Made by a program: the position numbers and the translations under genes
DNA from: Ensifer sp. LC163
GTDB taxonomy: Bacteria > Pseudomonadota > Alphaproteobacteria > Rhizobiales > Rhizobiaceae
NCBI RefSeq assembly: GCF_001695855.1
Contig: NZ_MBSS01000012.1
Location: 186,001 to 250,000 of the forward strand
Reading direction: 5' to 3'
Length of the DNA stretch: 64,000 nt
The notes under the pieces: generated by a model
What the model was told of the DNA's origin: nothing
The model's database searches: none
What the model saw: only the letters and a program-made list of their open reading frames with translations
In this document: positions 34,204 to 43,061 of the stretch, in pieces
Numbering within the stretch: the stretch's first letter is position 1
Layout: every line of letters starts with the position of its first letter

Positions 34204-36551
34204 TGGCGGTAGGCAACCGCAAACGTACAAAGCTGATCAACGCTGCCCTGTTCGCAGGCGTGGCGCTGCAGACACTTGCCATGGGAATGAGTGCGCCCGC
34301 GCTCGCACAGCAGACTTCGGAGCGCCTTGATTCGCTGCGCCCGAACATGCCGGAAGATGCCAAGCTGCTTCTGTCCGCCAATGAGCTTGTCTACAACAAG
34401 GACGCCGAGAAGGTGATCGTGCGCGGCAACGTGCAGATCGACTACGGCGGCTACAAGATGGTGGCCCGGCAGGTCGAATACGACCAGAAGTCGGGCCGCA
34501 TTCATGCCACCGGTGAAATCCAGTTGATCGAGCCGGGCGGCAATATCGTCTACGCCGAAAAGATGGACGTCACCGATGACTTCGGCAACGGCTTCGTCGA
34601 TGCCATGCGCATCGAGACGACCGATCTGACACGGCTTGCCGCAACCAGCGGCGAGCGGCGGAACGGCGAAGAGTTCATCCTCAACGAGGCTGTCTACACC
34701 GCGTGCACGCCTTGCACGACGAAGCCCGAACACCGCTCGCTGTGGCACATCAAGGCCCAACGCGTTATCCAGAATGGACGGACGCGGACGATACGGCTGG
34801 AAAACGCCCGCTTCGAGCTCTTCGGAAAGCCGATCGCCTATATTCCGGTGATGGAGCTGCCGGACCACACGGTCAAGCGCAAGAGCGGCTTCCTGTTCCC
34901 GAAGTTTCAGTACACGCAGAAGCTCGGCGCAGGCGTGGGCGTCCCCTATTATTGGGCGATCTCGCCCTATATGGACGCGACCGCCACCGTGACGGGCCTG
35001 AGCCGCCAGGGTTTTCTGCTCGAAGGCGAATTCCGCCAGAGCTTCCATAACGGCCTTCACACCTTGAGTTTCGCCGGCATCAGCCAGCTGGACAAGGGCC
35101 GCTTTACGCCCGGCACGGTCGATGCGCTCGAAACGAACCGCGGCATGGTCGCCTCCAAGGGCAAATTCGACATCAACCCGCGCTGGACCTTCGGCTGGGA
35201 CGTGCTCGTCCAATCCGACAACAATTTCGCCAAGACCTACGAACTGTCGACATTCGACGGGACGACCTACGTCAACCAGGCCTATCTCACCGGGCTTGGC
35301 AAGCGGAATTACTTCGACCTGCGCGCCTTCTATTTCGATATCCAGGACGCAGACGCCAACAGCATCGCTGAAAACCAGCAGCCTGCCGCACAGGTTCTGG
35401 ACTATTCCTACGTGGCTCCGGGACCGGTATTGGGTGGCGAGCTTTCGGCGACGGTGAACCTAACCAACATCAAGCGCAACCGGCTTGATCTTGATACGAG
35501 TAACGGCACCGACAGGTTCCGGGGCCTCGAGGGCACGTCGCACCGCCTGACGGCCGAGCTCGAATGGAAGCGGACCTACATCGCTCCGGGCGGGATCGTC
35601 CTGACGCCGTTGCTCGCCGCGCGCGGGGATGCGCTCGGCCTGAACATGACGCCTCCGGGTGCCGGCTATACCGGGGACTACGACAACAGTGATGCCGCGA
35701 CGCGGCGCATGCTGACGGCAGGTCTCGAGGCGCGTTATCCGATCCTGTTCGTCGGCGACGGCAGCAGCCACGTTCTCGAGCCGATCGCCCAGGTCTACGC
35801 CCGTCCCGACGAACAACTTGCTGGCGGCCTGCCCAACGAAGATGCGCAGAGCTTTGTCTTCGACGCGACGAACCTGTTCGATCGCGACAAATTCTCCGGC
35901 TTCGACCGCATCGAAGGCGGCACACGCGCCAACGTCGGTCTTCGCTATACCGGAACGTTTGACCGCGGCTACGGCTTGCGTGGCATCGTCGGCCAGTCCT
36001 ACCAACTAGGCGGCTTGAACTCGTTCGCAACGGACGACCTGGTCAAGGCAGGTGCGAATTCCGGTCTGGAAACGACGCGCTCGGACTACGTCGCCATGTT
36101 CGGTGTCGATGCGCCATCTGGCCTGATGGCCAGCCTTTCCGGTCGTCTCGATGAAGAGGATCTGGCGCTGCGTCGCGCCGATGCCACCGTGGGTTATCTC
36201 GGCCTTACCTGGCAGGCGGCAATGACCTATACGCGCATCGAGGCGCAGCCGCTTTACGGCTCGCTCAGCGACCAGGACGAAATCCAGACCGCGGCAGCCT
36301 ACAAGTTCCACGATTACTGGTCCGTCTTCGGCGCGATAACCTATGACATCAACAATGATGTCATCTCGCGCAACGGCTTCGGCATCACCTATGACGATCA
36401 GGACACGCTGTTCTCGCTCGTCTACAAGCAGGAACGCGATACCGACAGCACGATTGCGAACGACTGGTCGATCGGTGCGCGGATCAGCTTCCGCACCCTC
36501 GGCGACGTCAATGTCGGCGATACGAAGTTCGAAGAACTGGACTATTATTGA
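34203..36551 (+). CDS. lptD: LPS assembly outer-membrane protein LptD
   Basis: The 782-residue protein begins at a GTG overlapping the lptG stop, with a signal peptide ending PALAQQ. The OstA/LptA-like beta-jellyroll (LLSANELVYNKDAEKVIVRG) occupies residues about 55-170. The 26-strand barrel follows and ends FEELDYY with an aromatic last residue. The Cys pair in YTACTPCTTKP is the only obvious disulfide candidate, unlike the four Cys of E. coli LptD, and is typical of alphaproteobacteria. LptD inserts LPS into the outer leaflet with the lipoprotein LptE, which is not here. Confidence 0.95.
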   Translation: MAVGNRKRTKLINAALFAGVALQTLAMGMSAPALAQQTSERLDSLRPNMPEDAKLLLSANELVYNKDAEKVIVRGNVQIDYGGYKMVARQVEYDQKSGRIHATGEIQLIEPGGNIVYAEKMDVTDDFGNGFVDAMRIETTDLTRLAATSGERRNGEEFILNEAVYTACTPCTTKPEHRSLWHIKAQRVIQNGRTRTIRLENARFELFGKPIAYIPVMELPDHTVKRKSGFLFPKFQYTQKLGAGVGVPYYWAISPYMDATATVTGLSRQGFLLEGEFRQSFHNGLHTLSFAGISQLDKGRFTPGTVDALETNRGMVASKGKFDINPRWTFGWDVLVQSDNNFAKTYELSTFDGTTYVNQAYLTGLGKRNYFDLRAFYFDIQDADANSIAENQQPAAQVLDYSYVAPGPVLGGELSATVNLTNIKRNRLDLDTSNGTDRFRGLEGTSHRLTAELEWKRTYIAPGGIVLTPLLAARGDALGLNMTPPGAGYTGDYDNSDAATRRMLTAGLEARYPILFVGDGSSHVLEPIAQVYARPDEQLAGGLPNEDAQSFVFDATNLFDRDKFSGFDRIEGGTRANVGLRYTGTFDRGYGLRGIVGQSYQLGGLNSFATDDLVKAGANSGLETTRSDYVAMFGVDAPSGLMASLSGRLDEEDLALRRADATVGYLGLTWQAAMTYTRIEAQPLYGSLSDQDEIQTAAAYKFHDYWSVFGAITYDINNDVISRNGFGITYDDQDTLFSLVYKQERDTDSTIANDWSIGARISFRTLGDVNVGDTKFEELDYY

Positions 36552-36564
36552 TACATTTCGATCG

Positions 36565-36593
36565 GAGGGGCATTCGCCAGTTGTTTGCCCCTC
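36565..36593 (+). other. Hairpin after lptD
   Basis: GAGGGGCA (36565-36572) pairs with TGCCCCTC (36586-36593), an 8-bp stem with a 13-nt loop. There is no T-tract, so it may only attenuate transcription between lptD and surA. The 183-bp gap holds no other clear feature. Confidence 0.5.
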
Positions 36594-36734
36594 TGCCGCT
36601 ATCGGGCCGGCCAAACGGTCTTGTCATCGTTTGGCCGCATGTATTATGCATTCCCTCCGACAAGATAAAACAACGGCGTGAGCCGGGATGCGGATCGAAG
36701 CACCGGGCTTTGGCCGCGCCAAGGACAGGAAAAG

Positions 36735-37676
36735 ATGATGGGCGGGAAAATGTCGATCTTGAGGACGCTTTCGGCGCTGGCTTTGGCCGGCAGCCTGAGC
36801 ATTGCGGTTTGCGCGAGTGCGCAAGCTGCAAGTCAGGTGAAGGTAACGGTCAACAATACCGTGATCACCTCCGGCGACATTGCCAAGCGTGCCGCTTTCC
36901 TCCGCCTGCAACGTCAGGGCGGTGGTGCAGAGGAAGCCAAGAAGCAGCTCGTCGACGAGGTGCTGAAGCGTGCCGAGATCGCGCGGATCGGCCAGTCGGT
37001 CAGCACGCAGGACGTGGACGCGGCCTATGCGCGGTTTGCAGCCGGCAACAAGCTTTCGCCGGAGCAGCTCGGCAAGATTCTCGATCAGGCCGGCGTTGGT
37101 TCGGACCACTTCAAGCAGTTCATCGCGGTGCAGATGAGCTGGCCGCGCGCCGTCAACTTCCGTTTCGGCAGCGCAAATCGCCTGCAAGGCGCCGATCTCG
37201 TCAAGCGGATGATGGAAGGCGGCGGCACCAAGCCCGTCACCACGGAATACTATCTCAAGCAGGTCATCTTCGTCATTCCGGAGAAGAAGCGCGGCGCCAT
37301 TACCGGCAAGCGTCAAGCGGAAGCCAACGCAGCGCGTGGACAGTTCCCCGGATGCGATACCGCCAAGGTCTTCGCGGCAAACTACCGTGACGTTTCTATC
37401 CGTGATCTCGGCCGCATGCTGGCCCAGCAGTTGCCGGACGAATGGAAGCCGCTCGTCGAGAAGGCCGGCGACGGCAACACGACGGGAACGCGCGTAACCG
37501 AAAAGGGCGTCGAATTCCTGGCGATTTGCAAGAAGCGCCAGGTCAATGACGACACCGCAGCAGAAGTCGTCTTCCGCGCCGAGGACCTCGGCAAGAAGAA
37601 GGCTGGCGGCGAAGATCCGAACAGCGAAAAGTACCTCGAGGAGCTGCGCAAGAAGGCGCAGATCGTCAACAAGTAA
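36735..37676 (+). CDS. surA: SurA-like periplasmic chaperone with degenerate parvulin domain
   Basis: I start at the ATG at 36735, with AGGA 8 nt upstream (313 residues); a start at 36678 would put extra residues ahead of the signal peptide. The signal peptide ends CASAQAAS. VKVTVNNTVITSGDIAKRAAFLRLQ is the SurA N-domain pattern that binds outer-membrane proteins. The C-terminal part keeps GRMLAQQLPDEW and TRVTEKGVEFLAICKKRQ, remnants of one parvulin domain. The GGDLG and substrate-His motifs of active isomerases are missing. So it is probably a chaperone rather than an isomerase. It follows lptD, as in many proteobacteria. Confidence 0.87.
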   Translation: MMGGKMSILRTLSALALAGSLSIAVCASAQAASQVKVTVNNTVITSGDIAKRAAFLRLQRQGGGAEEAKKQLVDEVLKRAEIARIGQSVSTQDVDAAYARFAAGNKLSPEQLGKILDQAGVGSDHFKQFIAVQMSWPRAVNFRFGSANRLQGADLVKRMMEGGGTKPVTTEYYLKQVIFVIPEKKRGAITGKRQAEANAARGQFPGCDTAKVFAANYRDVSIRDLGRMLAQQLPDEWKPLVEKAGDGNTTGTRVTEKGVEFLAICKKRQVNDDTAAEVVFRAEDLGKKKAGGEDPNSEKYLEELRKKAQIVNK

Positions 37677-37691
37677 GATCAGCGGGCAAAA

Positions 37692-38720
37692 ATGCGTGAC
37701 ACAACCGGCGGGCCCCTCGCCCTGACCATGGGCGATCCAGCCGGGATCGGACTGGACCTTAGTCTGACCACCTGGCTTGGTCGCCGCGAACGCTCGACGC
37801 CGCCGTTCATTTTCATCGGCGACCCTACAGTTCTTGCGGCGCGGGCAGCATTGCTCGGCCATACGGTTGCCATCCGCGAGACCGACTGCGCAGCTGCCGT
37901 CTCCACGTTTACCGACGCCTTGCCCATTCTGCCGGTGCGCTGCCCTTCTCCCGTCATCGCCGGCGAGCCGGATTCCGCCAATGCTCCGGCTGTAACGGGC
38001 TCGATCGACACAGGCGTAAAGCTGGTCATGGATGGCGAAGCTTCGGCTCTCGTCACCAACCCGATCGCCAAGGCCGTGCTCTACGAAGCCGGCTTCCGGT
38101 TCCCGGGCCATACCGAATACCTTGCGGATCTCGCGGAGAAGGCTACCGGCGAGACCCTGTTGCCGGTCATGATGCTGGCCGGCCCCAAGCTTCGCGCCGT
38201 GCCGGTGACCATCCACATCCCGCTGAAAGACGTGCCCGCCCAATTGACGGCGGATCTGATCTATCGGACCTGTATCATCACCGCGGCGGATCTTCGCACA
38301 CGCTTCGGCCTATCGAGGCCGAAGCTGGCAATCGCCGGGCTCAATCCCCATGCAGGCGAAGGTGGGGCACTCGGTGCCGAAGATGATGCCGTCATCCGTC
38401 CGGTTGTCGAACGGCTGCACTCGGAAGGCATAGACGCGACCGGGCCACTGCCCGCTGACACCATGTTTCACGACCGCGCCCGCACGACCTATGACGTGGC
38501 GATCTGCATGTACCACGATCAAGCACTGATCCCTGCCAAGGCACTCGGCTTCGACGACAGCGTCAATGTCACGCTCGGCCTTCCTTTCATCCGCACGTCG
38601 CCCGACCATGGTACCGCCTTCAGCCTTGCGGGTAAGGGCATCGCCCGGGACGAGAGCCTGTTTGCAGCTCTGGAGCTCGCAGCTCAGCTTTCTAGGAATA
38701 CCGCAGGAGTTATCGTCTGA
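37692..38720 (+). CDS. pdxA: 4-hydroxythreonine-4-phosphate dehydrogenase
   Basis: The 342-residue protein has [12 protein letters not shown] at the N-terminus, [11 protein letters not shown] with a metal-binding His, [16 protein letters not shown] and [13 protein letters not shown], all conserved in PdxA. The last two hold the other metal His residues and the NAD site. It oxidises 4-phosphohydroxy-threonine in the DXP-dependent route to pyridoxal phosphate. It lies between surA and rsmA, the same order as in E. coli (surA-pdxA-ksgA), and its stop overlaps the rsmA ATG by 1 nt. PLP made this way is the cofactor of Alr encoded at 58653. Confidence 0.96.
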   Translation: MRDTTGGPLALTMGDPAGIGLDLSLTTWLGRRERSTPPFIFIGDPTVLAARAALLGHTVAIRETDCAAAVSTFTDALPILPVRCPSPVIAGEPDSANAPAVTGSIDTGVKLVMDGEASALVTNPIAKAVLYEAGFRFPGHTEYLADLAEKATGETLLPVMMLAGPKLRAVPVTIHIPLKDVPAQLTADLIYRTCIITAADLRTRFGLSRPKLAIAGLNPHAGEGGALGAEDDAVIRPVVERLHSEGIDATGPLPADTMFHDRARTTYDVAICMYHDQALIPAKALGFDDSVNVTLGLPFIRTSPDHGTAFSLAGKGIARDESLFAALELAAQLSRNTAGVIV

Positions 38721-39547
38721 TGGCCGCTCTCGATGGGCTCCCGCCGCTGCGGGATGTAATCCAGCGCCATGGCCTCGACGCCAAGAAGGCGCTTGGGCAG
38801 AACTTCCTGCTCGACCTCAACCTCACTCAGAAGATCGCCCGGACGGCAGGTCCGCTCGAGGATATGACCGTCATCGAAGTCGGCCCGGGCCCCGGCGGCC
38901 TGACGCGGGCGATCCTGGCGCTTGGCGCTAAGAAGGTCGTGGCGATCGAGCGGGATGCCCGCTGCCTGCCGGCGCTTGCCGAAATCTCCGATCACTATCC
39001 GAACCGGCTCGACGTGATCGAAGGCGATGCGCTCAAGATCGATTTCGAGGAGATCGGCGGTGACGGCCCCGTCAAGATCATCGCCAACCTACCCTATAAT
39101 GTCGGCACGCAGCTTCTGGTCAATTGGCTCCTGCCAAAGACTTGGCCACCCTTCTGGCAGTCGCTGACACTGATGTTCCAGCGCGAGGTGGGCTTGAGGA
39201 TCGTCGCGGACGCCGACGACGATCACTATGGACGCCTGGGGGTCCTCTGCGGCTGGCGAACGAACGCCCGCATGGCCTTCGACGTGCCGCCGCAGGCCTT
39301 CACGCCTCCGCCCAAGGTGACCTCCTCAGTGGTGCACCTGGAGCCGGTGGCCAATCCTATCCCGTGCGCGGTGTCGTCGCTGGAGAAAGTGACGCATGCG
39401 GCCTTCGGTCAGCGCCGCAAGATGCTCCGCCAGAGCTTGAAGCCGCTCGGTGGCGAAGCGCTGCTGGCAAAAGCCGATATCGATCCGCAGCGGCGCGCTG
39501 AAACACTTTCCGTTGAAGAATTCTGCCGGCTGGCAAACTGCCTCTAA
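38720..39547 (+). CDS. rsmA: 16S rRNA dimethyladenosine transferase RsmA/KsgA
   Basis: The 275-residue enzyme has [19 protein letters not shown], the SAM-binding [16 protein letters not shown], and [15 protein letters not shown], the catalytic Asn-Leu-Pro-Tyr motif that positions the adenine. The C-terminal helical domain ends with the usual [14 protein letters not shown]. RsmA dimethylates A1518 and A1519 of 16S rRNA, a checkpoint in 30S assembly. It is the last gene of the lpt operon, with a 1-nt overlap with pdxA, and is followed directly by a repeat element. Confidence 0.97.
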   Translation: MAALDGLPPLRDVIQRHGLDAKKALGQNFLLDLNLTQKIARTAGPLEDMTVIEVGPGPGGLTRAILALGAKKVVAIERDARCLPALAEISDHYPNRLDVIEGDALKIDFEEIGGDGPVKIIANLPYNVGTQLLVNWLLPKTWPPFWQSLTLMFQREVGLRIVADADDDHYGRLGVLCGWRTNARMAFDVPPQAFTPPPKVTSSVVHLEPVANPIPCAVSSLEKVTHAAFGQRRKMLRQSLKPLGGEALLAKADIDPQRRAETLSVEEFCRLANCL

Positions 39548-39760
39548 CGCATGTCGCGCAAAAGTGCGCAGCGGTCTTGCGATAACGACATGCGAAAACA
39601 CAAGAGCTTACTGAATAATTCCTTAAATCGGAATCGATCTAAGGAATTATTCAGTAAGTTTAAAGTGTTACAGCGTCCTTAGCGCGTCATGTTTGACGCG
39701 CGGCGCTGTAAAGCGTCGTAAGCGAATCTGAAGGATCGCGACGCGGTTTAAGACATGTCG
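39548..39760 (+). repeat. Cluster of rhizobial palindromic repeats, copy 3
   Basis: Starting 1 nt after the rsmA stop, CGCATGTCG (39548-39556) pairs with CGACATGCG (39586-39594) around GCGCAAAAGTGCGC. Next is a long near-perfect palindrome at 39607-39658, CTTACTGAATAATTCC to GGAATTATTCAGTAAG, around CTTAAATCG. Then TTACAGCG (39667) pairs with CGCTGTAA, with inner GCGCGTCA-tgtt-TGACGCGC. Last, GCGTCG/CGACGC at 39713-39745. The rest of the gap to gmk (39761-39852) holds no clear gene or structure. Confidence 0.82.
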
Positions 39761-39852
39761 CCCGAAGGGGCGCTACGGCTTCGCGGGCGCGACAAGCGTA
39801 CCGGCAATACCGCTTATCGGCCGTGGCCAGCATTGCCGGCCACGCCTTCTCG

Positions 39853-40512
39853 TCAGAACGGGTTTTCCGTCAGAAGTCCATTGACGAATTCGAACAGGCC
39901 CGGGCGGCGGTCTCGACGCAGGCGCTCGGCCTCGACGATCGCGCGCACCGCCGAGAAGGCACGATCGAGATCGTCGTTGAGAACGATATAGTCGTATTCG
40001 CGCCAATGTTCGATTTCAGCGCGCGAATTGGCCAGGCGGGTGGCGATGACTTCCTCGCTGTCTTCGGCCCGACGATGCAGCCGCGATTGCAGCTCGGCCA
40101 TCGACGGCGGCAGGATGAAGATCGAGACGACATCGCCGGCCATCTTCTCCTGAAGCTGCTGCGCGCCCTGCCAGTCGATATCAAAGAGCATGTCGCGGCC
40201 TGCGGCCATCGCAGCTTCGACGGCGTCGCGCGGGGTGCCATAGAAGTTGCCGTGAACCTCGGCCCACTCCAGCAGCGAGTCGGTCGCCCGCATCGCTTCG
40301 AACTCGCGAATCGATTTGAAGTGATAGTGCCGTCCATCGATTTCGCTCGGACGGCGCTGACGCGTGGTCACGCTCACCGAGATGCTCATCTCGGGATCGG
40401 CTTCGAGCAGGTTGCGCGCGATCGTCGACTTTCCCGCACCCGAGGGTGAGGAGATGACGAGCATCAGCCCGCGGCGGGCGATCTTGATGGGCGAAGGGGT
40501 CGCCGATTTCAT
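39853..40512 (-). CDS. gmk: Guanylate kinase
   Basis: The 219-residue protein has the P-loop [15 protein letters not shown] near residue 20, [21 protein letters not shown] for GMP binding, and [10 protein letters not shown]. It phosphorylates GMP to GDP and is essential for GTP and c-di-GMP precursor supply. Only 3 bp separate it from yicC, the usual gmk partner. The cluster continues upstream with mltG and the fab genes on the same strand. A rare feature is the extra N-terminal stretch [14 protein letters not shown] before the P-loop, common in rhizobial Gmk. Confidence 0.97.
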   Translation of the reverse strand: MKSATPSPIKIARRGLMLVISSPSGAGKSTIARNLLEADPEMSISVSVTTRQRRPSEIDGRHYHFKSIREFEAMRATDSLLEWAEVHGNFYGTPRDAVEAAMAAGRDMLFDIDWQGAQQLQEKMAGDVVSIFILPPSMAELQSRLHRRAEDSEEVIATRLANSRAEIEHWREYDYIVLNDDLDRAFSAVRAIVEAERLRRDRRPGLFEFVNGLLTENPF

Positions 40513-40515
40513 GCG

Positions 40516-41403
40516 TTACTCCAGATTCTGAACCTGTTCGCGGAACTGATCGATCACAACCTTCAACTCGATGCCGGCTGCGGATACCGCAGCGGCGTTC
40601 GACTTGGAACAGATCGTATTCGATTCGCGGTTAAATTCCTGTGCCAGGAAATCGAGCTTTCGGCCAACCGGCCCGCCCTTTGACAACAGATCGCGGGCAG
40701 CGACGACATGGGAACCGAGCCTGTCCAACTCTTCCCTCAGGTCTGCCTTGGTGGCAAGCAGTGCCACTTCGGCATGCAGCCGGTCTCGGTCGAGCGAAGA
40801 GCCGTTACCCATCACCAGTGCCACCTGCTGCGCCAGCCTTTCAGCAATTGCCGCAGCGCTGCGCGAGGGATCGGCCTCGACCGTTCCCGTCAGCTTTTCG
40901 ATGGTGTCGACCTGCGCCAACAGGATTTGACAGAGTGCCCCTCCCTCCTCCTCGCGCATCTCGCGCAGATCGGTCAGAGCGAGCTTGAGGCCCGTCAGAA
41001 TATCGTCGTCGAGCGCGGCGCGTTGCGCTTCGCTTTCCTCGGGCTCGCGGAAGTCGACAATGCCGCGGATCGCCAGCAGCGTATCGAACTTGAGCGGCGC
41101 GGGATCCACGAGGTCGCCGAGCTGCTCGCGCAGGTTCAAGACAGCCGTCAAAGCAGCCTGGTTCACCACCGCTTCGACCGCGCTCTCCACCCCGCTGACG
41201 GACAGGCTGATCTGCAGATTTCCACGAGAGAAAAATTCCGCAGCGAGCCGGCGCACGTCCGGCTCGAACCGTTCAACGCCTTGCGGCAGGCGAAGCCTGA
41301 CATCGAGGCCCTTGCCGTTGACGGAGCGCAGTTCCCAGGCCCAGCGATGGCGGCCGCTGCTGCCTTCTCTCCGGGCAAAGCCGGTCATTGATTGGAGCGG
41401 CAT
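40516..41403 (-). CDS. yicC: YicC/YloC family endoribonuclease
   Basis: The ATG at 41403 is preceded by GGAGGTGAGG and gives 295 residues beginning MPLQSMTGFARREGS, the conserved YicC N-terminus (MTGFAR). RLPQGVERFEPDVRRLA and the C-terminal GRKLDFLAQEFNRESNTICSKS, rich in conserved Arg/Glu, are the other hallmarks. E. coli YicC is an RNA-cleaving enzyme acting on small RNAs; the fold is a hexameric channel. It is coupled with gmk 3 bp downstream. Upstream, 104 bp separate it from mltG. Confidence 0.93.
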   Translation of the reverse strand: MPLQSMTGFARREGSSGRHRWAWELRSVNGKGLDVRLRLPQGVERFEPDVRRLAAEFFSRGNLQISLSVSGVESAVEAVVNQAALTAVLNLREQLGDLVDPAPLKFDTLLAIRGIVDFREPEESEAQRAALDDDILTGLKLALTDLREMREEEGGALCQILLAQVDTIEKLTGTVEADPSRSAAAIAERLAQQVALVMGNGSSLDRDRLHAEVALLATKADLREELDRLGSHVVAARDLLSKGGPVGRKLDFLAQEFNRESNTICSKSNAAAVSAAGIELKVVIDQFREQVQNLE

Positions 41404-41507
41404 CCTCACCTCCGTTACGCTTTCTGGAAAAAGCAATAAGGCGACGGCGCGGCATCCCGCAAGGGATATCCGCGCCGTGATTCGTCCGTCCACAGTGCAG
41501 GCGGCTG

Positions 41508-42695
41508 TTACTGAGGCTGCGCCGTCGTTGCCGCGTCCTGGGCGGCCTTCGCCGCTTCGGCTGCCTTCTCGGCTTCCACCTTGCGCCAGCGGCGAACATT
41601 GGCGTTGTGTTCATCCAATGTCGCGGCAAAGACGTGGCCACCCGTGCCATCGGCAACGAAGTAGAGCTCTGGCGTGCGCGACGGATTGGCAACGGCTTCC
41701 AGTGCGGCGCGCCCCGGGTTGGCGATCGGCGTCGGCGGCAGGCCCTTGATGATGTAGGTGTTGTAGGGCGTATCCTTGTCCAGGTCCGACTTCAGGATCG
41801 GCCGGTCCGCCGGCTTCCCGTCACCGCCGAAAATGCCGTAGATGATCGTCGGATCCGACTGCAGGCGCATGCCTTTATCGAGGCGGTTGATGAAGACAGA
41901 GGCAACACGCGGGCGCTCGTCGGCGCGCCCGGTTTCCTTCTCCACGATCGACGCAAGGGTCACGAACTCCTCGACGGTCGAGACGGGGAGGTTCGGATCG
42001 CGCTTTTCCCAGATCTGCTCGACCAGCGCCTTCTGTGCAGCCGCCATCTGCTGGACGATTTCGACGCGCTTGGTGCCGCGCGTAAATTTATAGGTGTCCG
42101 GCTTCAACGAACCTTCGGCAGGCGGTTCTTGCGGCAGGTCGCCGACGAGAACCTCGTCATCGGCAAGGCGATGGAACATCTGCTTGACCGTCAGACCTTC
42201 CGGCAGCGACACGGAATAGAGAATGGACTTGCCGGATTTCAACAGCTGCATGATCTCCTGCATCGAAGAGCCAGCCTTGATCTCGTACTCGCCGGCCTTC
42301 AGCGTGTCGTTGTCAAGGTAAGCCTCGGAGACGAACCTGAAGACGCGGCCATCGGTGATGATGTTGCCGCGCTCGAGGCCGCTGGCGATCTCGCTGATAC
42401 CGGCGCCGCTTCTGACGATGAAGTTCTTGTTGGCTTCCAGCGGGCCTGGTTTTTCGTACTGGTGCATCGCATAATAGACCGCACCTGCCGCTGCGAGCGC
42501 GACGAAAACGATCACGGTCATGACGAAATTCAGGAAGATCACGACCTGGCTGCGCGCCTTGCGCGAACGCTTCGGCGGCTGCGGCGCCTTCTCCGGCCGC
42601 AAGGCTTCGCTGGCCGATTTCGGAATGATCGGCCCGTTGTTCCCGGTGTCACTGCGGCCGAATTGCGCCGCGCCGTTCTCGTTTGAGTCGCTCAC
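41508..42695 (-). CDS. mltG: Endolytic murein transglycosylase MltG
   Basis: The 395-residue protein has a cytosolic N-terminal stretch with Pro/Lys/Arg residues, one transmembrane helix near residues 50-72 (VVIFLNFVMTVIVFVALAAA), a LysM-like domain, and the YceG domain. FVTLASIVEKETGRADERPRVASVFINRL contains the catalytic Glu, and LQSDPTIIYGIF and TPYNTYIIKGLPPTPI are conserved. The enzyme cleaves nascent glycan strands near the membrane and sets glycan length. The C-terminal tail is Ala/Gln-rich. It lies between fabF and yicC on the same strand, as in many alphaproteobacteria. Confidence 0.94.
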   Translation of the reverse strand: MSDSNENGAAQFGRSDTGNNGPIIPKSASEALRPEKAPQPPKRSRKARSQVVIFLNFVMTVIVFVALAAAGAVYYAMHQYEKPGPLEANKNFIVRSGAGISEIASGLERGNIITDGRVFRFVSEAYLDNDTLKAGEYEIKAGSSMQEIMQLLKSGKSILYSVSLPEGLTVKQMFHRLADDEVLVGDLPQEPPAEGSLKPDTYKFTRGTKRVEIVQQMAAAQKALVEQIWEKRDPNLPVSTVEEFVTLASIVEKETGRADERPRVASVFINRLDKGMRLQSDPTIIYGIFGGDGKPADRPILKSDLDKDTPYNTYIIKGLPPTPIANPGRAALEAVANPSRTPELYFVADGTGGHVFAATLDEHNANVRRWRKVEAEKAAEAAKAAQDAATTAQPQ

Positions 42696-43061
42696 GATTG
42701 TCCCGAACCCGAAATTCGCATCCTCATTCTAGCTGCCGCGGTGCGAATTTCGGCCTGGACCGTGGCAGGTATAAATCAAAACGTTTGAGCCGCAGCCATC
42801 CCTTGGGGTTGGCAGTGGAATAAATGGTCTCGGCGCACCCGCCGGTCAACGGCGTTTCGCTCGAAGACAGCCAACATGCGCCCGGCAATAGCAATACAAC
42901 AAACTGTCAGATGTGCCTTGCGCGAACATAGCCGTCAGGCAGCGCCAATCCCTGTGAAAGGCGGCACGTCCTCCTGCTACATGCTTGTAGCGAGCAATGC
43001 GGCAAAAAGCAGGATCAACGGGGCGGTGACGCGCATCGCCCCGTTGATAACCTCGGCAATA
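42696..43061 (-). promoter_or_regulatory. Intergenic region fabF-mltG with a terminator-like hairpin
   Basis: ATCAACGGGGCG pairs with CGCCCCGTTGAT in 43014-43050, a 12-bp stem 12 nt after the fabF stop. On the minus strand it is followed by CCTGCTTTTTGCC, so it likely ends fabF transcripts. The remaining 300 bp toward mltG should hold the mltG promoter. I see no gene there. Confidence 0.6.
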
